A DNA stretch of 64,000 nucleotides, from contig JBBBDQ010000191.1 in assembly GCA_037127315.1 (NCBI GenBank), positions 15,299,001 to 15,363,000 on the forward strand. The letters are read 5' to 3'. Each line of letters begins with the position of its first letter. Position 1 is the stretch's first letter. This stretch comes from Ascarosepion bandense (lineage: Eukaryota; Mollusca; Cephalopoda; Sepiida; Sepiidae). The notes below the pieces were generated by a model. The model saw only the letters and a list, made by a program, of their open reading frames with translations, had not been told where the DNA came from and made no database searches. The translations under genes were made by a program, and so were the position numbers. Positions 30,599 through 43,312 of the stretch are shown one piece after another.

Positions 30599-33500
30599 GT
30601 ACGTATTTTTATTATTCATCCGTTTTTAACATTTTTTTTTTTTTTTGGTATTTTCAAGTGAAGTGAAGTAAATGTTATTAACGCTAATCATTTGTAACCT
30701 TTTGAATTTTTTTTTACTATTATTCTCGAAATATTGTTTTTAAAATGGGGTTTAATGACGTTACAGTGTTCTTTTTTATCCTTTAATTAGCTGTCCACAA
30801 GAAAAAATACTAGGTACTTTTTTCACGCTACTATACTGAACTACACCTACAGACTTATTTCATTTGTTTTGGAACTTTTACCACCTAACCACCATCTTTC
30901 TTTTTATTATTACTAACATAAGGGTAAAAGTATTCAATTTTTTCGTGAATTTTTTTCTTTATTGTCCTATATTTTTCTACAACATTGAAAACATTTTCTT
31001 TGCATCCTACTTTCGTCAAAAATTGGTTTTACCATTTATTGCCATTTTTGTTTAATTCTAATTTAAAGTTGATTATTGTATTGTCCATTAACAAATACTA
31101 AGCAGTCATTTCAAATCACTTTGGAAAGGACATGGACAGAGGAACTATACTTCTTCTTAATCATTATTCTTCTCTGTAAATCCATATTCCATAAAATTTT
31201 TAAAAGGTTTTTAAAAACATAATCTACTCAACTGCAATAAATTTTTAGTACAGTGATACAGTGTTTTTAAATTCAACAAAAATCTTATATAGAAAAAAAT
31301 CTACGTAACAGTTTTGAAATATTTTTATTTAACAGTCAGTCAGTTAAGTGCCATACGTGATACACGCTTGGGTGATCATGCCTCGAAAGAGACATGACTG
31401 ACTGGGCAGAAGATTATCCCGCAGTAGGTTGCCATTGCTTTCTGCGGTAGACTGGTTGCCGACCAAGGCTATAGAACCCAATCTGTCCTGCTATTTAACC
31501 CATAACTGGAAGGAAGAGACGGATTAATACCTTTCCCAAGGGTATTTGCGCGTAAGTGAATACAATGGATTCAACTGGAATTCGAACTCGGCTCCCCGGT
31601 TTCTCGTTCCGAGCCGATATCCACTGTACCACAACAAACAAGACTAAAAAACATTGTAAAAACTCTTTTCGTAACAAGAGCATCTCAAGAAGTGAATTGC
31701 TTCCCTTTAAAGTGGTGTCTAAAAATTGAACAAATAATGAAAACAAACTAAAATAATAACTACACTAAGGTATAAAATTTTCTAAGGCAGACACATCGAC
31801 GTAGTATGATGTTGAACAAACTTGTTTTACTAGAGATCAATCACGACAGAGTAGTGAGTTCGATCCTCATTGGGTGCTTCATACTTTTGGACTTTATATC
31901 ACATTCATGAAAAGAAGTTTCTGAGACTTCCAAGAAAAATAATTTTTGAAAGATAATTTATTATACATGAAAGAAATCAGCATTTTTTTTTTCATAATCA
32001 GTCAACCTATTTTTGTAATGTGAAAATAAAATTGAATAACTGCTACCTATTGACCACTCACCTCTGTAACTGCTAAATAACTGTAATTTGAATTGTAACT
32101 GATTTTTGAAGAGAGTACTATACGCATATAAACACGCACACACGAGAATGAAAAAAAATTTTTTTTTTAAGTAGCAATAAACATGCCAATTAAAGCAGAT
32201 AGATAATAACACCAGCCATAAAACAAAGCCCTCTACCACTTCGGCAAAAGTCAAAGTAACGGCCAGGTCAATGCATACTTAGATAAACCACATATTAAAG
32301 CAGACTGATATCATCAGGCCGTCAGAAGACCCCAATTATCAATCACACATATATGTACACCAAACACACACACACATGCACTCGCCACAATTAATGACAG
32401 CAGCAGCAGCCAAGAATGCCTATTCCTTGAAAGGCACGAACTCAAACACAAGCTCTCCTATCATTCTGAAGATGAGATTTTGCTCTCGAAATAGTAATGT
32501 CTAATAAATAGGTAACTAACAACTTCTTTACTTTTCTTTATTTTACTAAACATATTGTGATAGCCTTCAAGACCTAACCATAATATACACAATGCTTCAA
32601 GCAAATTACAAAACTTTCCTAATTTTAGCATTTCATTATTCATCAAAACAATTTTTCTTCAGTATTTAATGCCCTTAATATATATTATTTATAAAAGCAA
32701 TTTAAAGCTTATCTAATTAAATAATATCATACTTTTATTGCCATTTTTTATTTTACTATTGGCAGCAGATTTTCGGAAAAAAGGCCAACTATTTGAAAAA
32801 AATAGATGGTTTACATTCCCCGTGAGTCCTACATTTAACTAATAAAATAAATTTTTGCTACAAAAATTAATTTTGTGAATTTACATGTTGGGGGTAGGGT
32901 AACAGATGTCAAAAAATATATTTTTACCAAAATTTTCTCAAAAAAAATGATTTCAAAAATAATTTAATTCATTTGTGAATAAGTCCTGAAAGTTTCATTA
33001 AAATCCGACATTTGATTTTTGCAAGAATTTCTAAATTCATGTTTTTCACCGGAAAAGAACTGAATTATATAATGTAAACTCTGGTAACAATTTTATCTCA
33101 AAAATTCAAATTTCTTAGAAAGAATTAAAAAGACTTTTTAAATAATTAAAAAATATTTTGATCGTTCCTCTTGTCTTAACATAAACATTTTGATGGAAAA
33201 AGTTCGTTTGGGCATTTTTTTAGCAAATTAGTGGAAGTACCCACTTTAAAATGAAGCTGAGCATTCTTCTGATAGATATTTGTGTTTTCATGTGTCTAGT
33301 GACACCTACGTCTGTGTGCCAAGTAAAGGATAACATATCAGGTAATCAGTCTCCATGATAGTCGAATCAAAGAAGTAGTCTAAGTAAAAAAAAATAGTCA
33401 TTCTCTTGTGTCTCTAGTTTATTTTCTGTTGAATGAAAACTGTCTCTATAAGAAAAAATTGGAGTTTAAAAAAAATAATAGTTTTGTAAATCAACTTAAC

Positions 33501-36500
33501 TATCTTTGAAATATTAATTTCTTCTATTTTACACTTTATTTGCTTTCTTTTCCTTTTTCTTTCTAGATGAGTTGAATATTTTTACAAATCCAAATTTTGA
33601 CCTACTGAACTTTCAGAAGCTAATCAGTTTTGTTGCTTTGCAATGAAAGAGTTGATCATTTGAAAGAATCTGATATATTTAATGTCAAATTAGATGTTGC
33701 TATCAGAGTTATGAATCTTAAAATTGACTATAAAACTTGTTTTATTTTTATGTTTTAATGCTACAATACAATATTTAGATTTTTTTTTTTTACATAAATT
33801 TTCATTAATTTCTTTAGAAAGAAAAAAAAGGTTTTATCGATTCCTGTCTACAGAGCTTTGTTTCTGCAAATGTTGATTAAACATAGCTTGAAATGCATAT
33901 ATATTCAATGCTTGACTCTTACTTATTTTTAAGTGAAGACAATCTTCATTGTGGTAGGGAAGAACAACTCAAGCATCAGACTGCTGAATTTTTCCCTTGT
34001 GATATTGACCTGATAACTGTCAAGTAAGTAAATTTATCTTTCTAAAACTTTAAGTGAACATCAGTTCTTTTAAAAAAAATTTTATTTTATTTTTTTCCTG
34101 TATTGTATCAACTAGTTCACTTTGTATCATCAAAAAATAGAAGTATTAAAATCACCTATTGGTTGCATTTTAATGTTTCATTTTCAAAAATGTATTTATG
34201 AATTTATTCACTATTATTACAGAACATGTGCAGAGTGGTGTAATAGATATCAGCACAAAAATTGGAATAGATCTGCCAAGATGAGATTCTGATCTGGTTT
34301 GTTGCATACAATTTAATACAAATATTGTTGGGAAAGGCATGAAATCATTTCTTCTCCTCCCAGTTATAGGATAAATAACAGGGTAGACTGACTTCTCTAG
34401 CCATGGGTGTTAATCAGTTAATGAGAAGGAAAACTCTGAATTCGAAATCTTGTAGAAAGCAATTGTGAGCCATTCCACTGTCTTTCTCAAGAAGCTGCAG
34501 CAATTCATAGATGAAGAAGAAAGTGAATCTGGCAAGATATGTTAGCATCTACCTAGTAAAGGTTCACAACATTCAAAGGAAAAAATAAACAAACAAATGT
34601 CTAATTTGCCAGTACCTCACATTCTTCTTTCTATAATACTGGTTGGAATAACTGGTAAAATTTTATTTTTATTTAACCCAAGTCAAAGGATAATAACTGA
34701 AGATTTCGACAAGATGAGATTACGCATAAAAAAATGCAAAAATACAAATATCACTTCACACCAAAAATGCAAAGTACTTCATCAGTGAACCTTGCTTACA
34801 ATTTGTTGTTTATCAAATATAAATTATTCAATGTTATCCTCTTTTCTTTAAAAAGATATAATTAAACAAGTTTCTATTGCTCATTTATCAAGAGAAATGT
34901 TATTCATTATTTAATGCCCATCATAAATTCCAGAATTAACAAAATAAAAAAAGAATCCAGTATTAATTATAGGTTTATAGGAAAAAACTCAATGTTATAG
35001 ATTTATTTAAAAAAAAAAAAAGGTTTTAATTATAGGATCCTATCTGTAACCCACTAATAAATGTGTTGCAGGTAGAAGCCTATAATTAAAATCACATATA
35101 ATGAAATGATTTGTTTGAACATTATTTTTTATATCATTCAGCAGGATTTTCGTAATAAAATAATACACTTTTTTGTAATAAAAATTTATCGTAAATAATC
35201 AGGCCAATAGATATAAATATATAATACTGTTTAATTAAAAACAGAATATCTACTTAAATACAAGTATCATTGCTAAAAAATAATGTTCAAATAAATCATT
35301 TCAAATTGTCAGTTGTTTATAACCAAGTTTCATTTTCATATATATATATATATATAAAAAACATAGCACACTTGGTATACAATTCAGGTAAATTCCGACA
35401 GATGAACTCACGAGAACTCAATGTTAAATTCATTTATTTAATTTAACTGAGTAATATAATTTATAAAAGACTTTAGATTGTTACAATGGGTAATACATAT
35501 TTCACCCCATCATGATGTTATTATCGTGGCTCGTCAGACTGAAATGGTACAACAGTTGGTCCTCAAAAATATCCCCCCCACCACCAATTTGTTTTCTTTT
35601 ATTTTACACAGATGCTCACATGTCCATATTAGAATGTGAGCGTCTATGTAAAATAAAATGAAAGAAAGGGAATTTTGGGTGGGGGATATTTTTGAGGACC
35701 AACTGTTGTACCATTTGGGTCTGACTAGCCACGATAATAACATCATGACGCAGTAAAATATGTATTACCCATTGTAATATATACACTCATATAATACTGA
35801 CATTTTATGATGGGCATTTCCAAAATGGTTGGGTGAGCATAAATGGATTAATGATTTTTTTTTTTCTTTAAAGATGTTTACGAAATTTTATTAAAGCCAT
35901 TCATTATATTATTGAAAATTCAAAAAAAAAATTGGTCCAAAATGTTTTTAGAAAATTATTTTTATTCATTCCTTTCAGATTACAAAAAAGGGATATGGAG
36001 AAAAGGAAAACCAACTCGATATACAGAAGCTTCATCTCTCGAAGACAAAGAAATAGATCTTTATTTACTCACATGGTGAGTTGTATAAATATTTTTCCAA
36101 GAAAAATTTAGTACTCAGTATAATGATAACTACATTCAGCAGCATGGCCTCTGATTGGGAGGTTGAAAATTTTGAAGAGCATGGAACCAGCTTTTAATTG
36201 CTGTTGTTCCAAAGTCCACCTGCGCTAGTTAAATTGAACAGAAATAAAGCTGCAAGGCCAGAATTGTAATATATATACTAGCAGCCTTAGACGATTTCAG
36301 CATAGACAAATTACAAAAATAATAACTTAAATGTACAACTGGCGATATACTGGAAGACTTAAGTAGATCTATTTTCATAACACTGCTTGCTGAAGAAAGG
36401 CAGATGCAAATGAATGTGAACTTCATTGGACAAACAACTTAATGAGCCATAAAATGAAACTTATCAGACTGGAAATAGAACACAAACAGTGCAGGTTCAT

Positions 36501-39500
36501 CAAAGACCCTGGGACAAGGAACACTATTTATGCTCAGAATGTTATCGGAAAGAGCAATACAAATGCAGAATGACGTGTACTTGTGTTTTATAGATTACAC
36601 AAAGGTATCGGGTCCTGGGCATGACGGTAAACTGCATCTGGCAGCAAGGCCTCTGATTGGGAAGTTGTGAGGAGCATGGAACCACCTCTTAATTGCTGTT
36701 GTTCCCAGGTCTACTCTGACCCGGAGTGGTAGCACCTGTTAGGGTCCCAGCTGTGGGCAACAAAACACAACTGACCCTTAAATGACCAAAATGGTTGATG
36801 GGTCGTTAAACTTAAACGAAACCAAACCAAACACAAAGGCAGCCAATAAAGATTTATTGGAAATGCTCAGCAACCTTGAAATATTTGGGAAGAACACTTG
36901 AATAATCAAGAACCTATACTGGCAGCAAACTGCTTGCATACAAATAGAAAAATGAGTTCAACAGATGTACAAAAATAAAAACGGGGGTAAGACAAGGTTG
37001 TGTCTTCTCACTGGACTTATTCAGCCTATACAGCAAGGTAATTCTGAAAGAACTAGAAGTCCTACCATGATTCATTATTGGTGACCACAATCTTAATAAG
37101 ATATGCAGCTGGCACAATGTTAATAACAGACACTGAATGAAAACTACAAAAACTCCTACAGAAAGTAGTGAAGGAAAGTGAGACATCAAGATTAAGCATC
37201 AACTGCAGGAAGACGGAACGCATTGTTGTTAGCAAAAAGATGAGCCCAAACAAGGATCAAACAAATGTGTAAATTTAAATATCTGAGATGTGTTTCAACA
37301 GAGGATGGAAAGTGTGGCACTGAAATTTGTTGTATTCAGATGGCCAAGGATGCATTCTAAAAGCTAAGCAGTGTAATGAAAAAACAAAGTTTGGTACGGA
37401 AAGAGAAGAGTACTAAACTGTTACATGATATTTGTCCTCCTGTATGGCAGTGAGTGTTGGACAGTCTCCTCAAAGAAGTCTTGAAGCAATAAAAATGTTC
37501 CATGGAAGAATGCTCAATCTACCAAGGATAGAATAGGTGAGAAATGAAAAAAATTTTAGTGAAAATGGAAGTGAAAAGTAAACTTATGCGTAACATACTT
37601 AGTGAATTTGAGTAAATGGATGTTGGAATAGGAAGTTCTGAAGAGTCATGATCAACTACATCCTGATGGGGACACAGCACACAAAGAATGTGGTGATTAT
37701 TGATGTTAGTCTGTTGTGTTCATTTTTGAATTAAATGCCCTTGGGAAATCTAAAAATCATTCTCTTCTCTCCCTTTCCACTAGGTGTGAGTTAAATAGTC
37801 GGGTAGACTAGGCTTTTTCTGAATTCCAGACCATAGAGAAAGCGGCAGGAAACTATTCTATCATTCCCAAGAAGCCCTGGCAATTCACAGATAATAAAGA
37901 AAATCAATGTATGACAAAGCACAAACGAACACTTGTCTAAGCAGACATAATTCATGACTGTGTTCATTTTGATCATTTTTTGATGAACAAGTTACTAAGG
38001 TGATAACTTTTCCTTTTCACGAAGTGTTTATTATTTACTAGCAGTATAGCCCGGCGTTGCTCAGGTGTAATGAAAGCTTTAAAGCTAAACCCTAGTTCTG
38101 GAGCTCAGACTCTTTGGACGTTGGCACGAAAGACTAAAAAGTTTCCAGTTAAAGTGAAACCGTAGATTGAAAGAAAAATGAATGGATGTAAGTTAAATTT
38201 TAATTTCCTGGTATTGATTTAAATAATATATATATTATCTATTTTCTACACTATTGTAAGAACTGCAACCTTGAAACTTCTGAATATCGTTTCTTATGTC
38301 TTTGTCTATGAGTTTATCAAATTTGATTAAAATCGGACCACTCCTTCTATAACCCGATTTTTTTCAATAATTGATTTTCGGTATTTATCGGGTGTACTGC
38401 AACACAAAACCTAGCTAAGAACACTCGCAGACGCTTATAGTACAACTGTGTAAATTTTCAAGAAAATCGGTTCAGTCGTTTCGGAGTCTATTGGTAATGG
38501 ATACACAGACGCACACAGAGACAAAGTTCCATTTATAAATAAGTTTAGATTTGATTACAGCTAATGTGCTTTGTTTTTTCCTTGTTCATATTTCATATTC
38601 CATCTGCTAGTTCATTAGATGGTATCTGAAGTAGTTGAATATTTAATCTCTGTTCAGTAATCAAAACCATCTTAAAGTTTCCCATACTGATATTGTTGGA
38701 ATACAATCTTTCTATTTTACATTTACTGTACTACCACATTAAACTCAGCTTAGTGTCTGTCTTTCCTTGCCCTATTTGGTGACAGATAAGACCCATATAT
38801 TTCTCTGCAAATATTAAAATTTCATAAGCAAAACTTATTTTCAACTGTGCCAATAAGAAAACATAGCTGAAATTCTAACAAAATTCAATGTATCATCTCT
38901 TTTTAACCTTAATATTTCATGCAATGTGGAAGAGGGTCTTATATGCAATTAAATACAAAAGCTTAGTATGGCACAAAGTTACAATTGTATGGTACCCAGT
39001 GATGCATTTCAGAGACAGTAAAAACTAATATGCTACACTCAATAATTGTTTAATTAATTTTTAAAATTTTATTTTAAAAAGAATTAACTTTTTTTTTTAT
39101 GCAATGGAGGTTGTTTTATGCAATGGAGGTTGTTTTATGCAATGGAGGTTGTTTTATGCAATGGAGGTTGTTTTATGCAATGGAGGTTGTTTTCAACTGA
39201 ATCAAATGTGAAACATAGTAAGTTCCAGTAACATACAATGTAATATCCAACAATATTTTAAAATATTTCCTGCTAAAATAGTGTGGTTGGCATCTTTTAT
39301 ATGAGGGTGGGCTGAAAAATTTATAGACTGACTATGAAAGAGTGACACTGGAGCTAGGAAATCTTGCATGCATTAATTTAAACACATTACAGGAAAATCT
39401 GACATTGTTTGAGGCGAATCCAGCTGGTTTCCGTAACTGTTTCCTCAGCCAAGATGAGTGTTAGGGTTATCATTTTGAAGTGGACATGCTCCATGCAGTT

Positions 39501-42500
39501 GAAACTTCTATGCAGCATCTGCAGGGAAGGTAATGGCTTCAATTTTTAGTGATGTAAAAGGCATTATGTTTTAATGATGATGATGATCTTTGACTATCAA
39601 TGAAGATTACAGTACTAACTTACTGAGTTAGTTATGAAAGTCTTACCAAGACCAGACATCCAGGAAAACTTACAAAAGGTGTCTTGTTTTATCAGAACAG
39701 TGCTCCAGCATACAGGTCCTTGGTTTCAATGGCTGTTCTGTATGACTGTGGCTTTGAACTAGTTGATCACCTGCCCTATTCTGGTTTGGCTATCATCTGT
39801 TCCCCCAACATGAAAAAACACTTGGGAACCAGTATCACAGGGATACTGACATATCTGCTGTTGAAACAATGCAGTTATTAATAAGAAGAGTTGAAATTAG
39901 CACGTGCAAGATTTCTCAGATCCAGAATCACTCCTCCTCCTATGAACTTTTCAGTCCACCTTTGTATACCATTTAATCCTCTACTTTAAAAGAGAACTTA
40001 ATTTCTAAGCAACTGTCTTTTTTCTTTTCTCTACAGTTGTCTCCCACTTACAAGACGCCTTCACCTAAAGACAGAATTTCAACTCCTGATGTCATTCTAC
40101 AGGTGGCATTGTATAAACCATCAAAACGCATTGGAAACTATGTTAGTAGATCTCTAACGTTTGGAAATGTACGTATCGCTTTAATAATTATATGGTTTGA
40201 AAAATCATTTTGAAAGAAAATTTTTTATTAAAATGTAATAAAATCTAAAATTCCCATGCGTATATAAATGTGTGCACTGTAATTTATAGCAACAAGTGTC
40301 AAGTCCTTTTAGATTCTTTTGCTTGATTGAAAGTTATAAAATAACTGATATTAACAGGATTGGGTGTCACTTTTTAAGGAGAGATTAAAGGTGTTTTTTC
40401 CACTGATGTTTCTTGGTTATTTGTTTTGGGAAGGTTAAGTATCCACTAAATTAGATGTGATTGGTGATATTCTGCACTGTGCTTGTTAATCTGGGTAACC
40501 TTCAGGGAATTAAGGAGGGTACAGTAGCCAAATGAGGGAAGTAGTTTGAGTGTAAATAATGATTCCTTCTCATCCCAAAGTGGATGTGTGGGTGGTATAA
40601 TGGCTAGCACCTTAGGATGAGAAATTGGTGAGCTGAGTTCAAATTCAGTCTGGTTTATTACATTATGTGCAAATGCTTTTGGGATAGGTATGAATCATCT
40701 CCTCCCTCTTCCTTAGCAACAGGTTAAATTGTAGGAGTTGTACATAGAAAAAAATCAATATTATATTTGCTTCCAAAAATAACCAACTTTAAATAACCCA
40801 CAAAGGGTTCATAAGCCATAAAAAAATAAGCCACATATCCTGCTGGATGTGTGTTGTGGTGCAGTGGATATTGGCTCAGAATGAGAAATCAGGGAGCCGA
40901 GTTCAAATTTCAGTTGATTTTGTTGCATTCACTTAGACGCAAATACCCTTGGGAAAGGTATTAATCCGTCTCTTCTCTCCAGTTATGGGTTAAATAACAG
41001 GATAAGTTGGGTTCTATAGCCTTGGCTGGCAACCAGTCTACCGCAGAAAGTAATGGTAATCTACTGTGGGATAATCTCCTGCCCAGTCAGTCATGTCTCT
41101 TTTGAGACATGATTGCCCAAGTGTGTATCATGTAGGGCACTTAACTGACTGATCCTACTGTCCCTGTGTGTAGTATTGATTTTTTTTTTTTTTTTTTTTT
41201 TCGTCTTACACTTCATAAATGTGGGAATCATTTTGCTCTTTTTAATCATAGGGTACGTAAAATTTCTCTTTACTTTTTTTTGTCACTTCACACATACAAA
41301 GTTCTTTGGTTTTCAATTTGTACCTTAGAGCTCTATCTGCTCACTGTCATCTACTTTTAAACAACAACCCTTAGACCTTTGCCTTTAGGTCAGTCAATCT
41401 CCCCCATTCAATGAGGCCATTAGGAGTGCAGAAGATTGTCCTGATGCCAGTACTTCATCTACATCACTCAACAAGATCTTTACTTTGGTCTCTTCACCCC
41501 CTAATGGTGTGTGGGGTAATGGATAGTGATGGTGTAATTCTAGTAGGAATCATTATATGCAAATACATTTGGGAAAAGTATGAATCCATCTATTTCTCCA
41601 GCTATGGGTTAAGTAGTAGGACTTTTATCTGGAAAAAATCATTGTTCCCAAAAATAATTATTAATGAAGTATTCACTCACACAAAAAAGATCATTCTTAC
41701 AATTCAAAATATGCTTTGGTTTTAAATAATACTCAAAAGGTTGATAAGTCATAAAAAACAAATCCTTCAATCATCATATTGTTGGTTAGCCTGCAGACAA
41801 ATAACTAAATAAGCAGTCTCTGTCAGGAATGACCATGCCATTGTACATGTTATCAGATATCTTTAAACAGGTTCATCTGTTACTGACTACATCAAACCAA
41901 TGTTGCATGTCCGTTTACTTCACTGGATTCAGCAATTCAGTTATTGTTTTCACACTAGAAAATTCTGTGAGAGTCAAGAAGGAATCCTTTGTCTCAAACT
42001 TTGCTTTTGTTTGACAATAGGGCAAGATGATTGGCGCATCAAATGCAGAACATCCCTGTGATCAACAGAGGGATTATTTTTGTCTCAATTAGTTCAATCT
42101 CATACATGACAAATAGATTTACTTCCTTTTTGAAAGCTGACCCAGACCTCATCTTATAAACACCCAGCCTATGGAAGGTTTTTCCTTTATTTGATCATTA
42201 TTTCAGTCCATTAGCTCATTTAATTAATCCCAATAAAATGAATCCAAGTGCATTCATCCTATGCTTCATCAGATGTCGTATGTGCAGGTGGTGTAACAGA
42301 TAGCATCTCGGAATAAGAGATCAGAGAGCCGAGTTCAAATTCCAATAGTTTATTAAATTCACTTACACGCTAATGCCCTTGGAGAAAGGTATAAATCCAT
42401 TTCCTATTACCAGCTATGGATTAAATAGTAGGACATGTATCTTGAAAAATCATTGTTCTCAAAAAAATTAATTTAATAAACTTACAAAAAATAGAGAAAA

Positions 42501-43247
42501 AGAAGGAATTATTCTTGCAATCTAAAATATTTTGTCTGTTAAAAAAAATATCAATCATCAAGAGTCAGTAGCTTGCACCTCATTTATGCCACATTGAAAG
42601 GTGTTTTCCAGTTCTAACTTGTATCTAATAATTTTCCCCAATTTCTTTTTGGGCTAGGGATAGGTTGATTTATTACCTTGAAGCTCAGCTCTGACATGCT
42701 TTGGTGATAAAAGCAAACATTCCAATTTCTTTAAATGTCAGTTTCTGGTAATAATTTTTTTGTTTTGTTTTTTAGTAAAGTTAATCCAATACAAAGCACA
42801 AGAGCCATTCAAAGTAGAGGTTGCTGGATAAAAAAAGTTTGATATAAAGATTTAGCATTCAACCAACCCAAATCTTCCCCTGTAAATATTGGCTCTCAAT
42901 GTTCAACTCACCGTAATCCGCCCAATGTATATTCTGTCATAATATATGATGAGATCTCCAAAAATAACATAGGATGTCATGCAAACGATATGTTTTTCAG
43001 AGCGAACATTTATAGATGACTTTTAAGTGTGCTGAAAGTGGTTACTATTGTAGTGTTCTGGGAAACTTCCTTGTAGGTCTGGTTCTTGGAAGGAAGCTTT
43101 CAGAGGGGAACACTCTTATCAAAGGAATATTTATGGTATGGGGGTAATTCAACCCTATGGATATAGGGAGACAGGTCTTGGCTGTAAGTTAAGGAACATC
43201 AAATGACTGATTAATGTTCTGTTTGTTTTAAAACAAAATTACTTCAG

Positions 43248-43312
<65 letters not shown>

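Noticed and set aside
33567..33646. Additional SNAPC3 exon
   Set aside because: Joining it to exon 1 gives an immediate stop (AG|A TGA), and the exon at 33934 fits phase and family spacing on its own.
35979..36075. Alternative frame of SNAPC3 exon 3 ([17 protein letters not shown])
   Set aside because: Open, but out of phase with both the 34023 donor and the 40037 acceptor.
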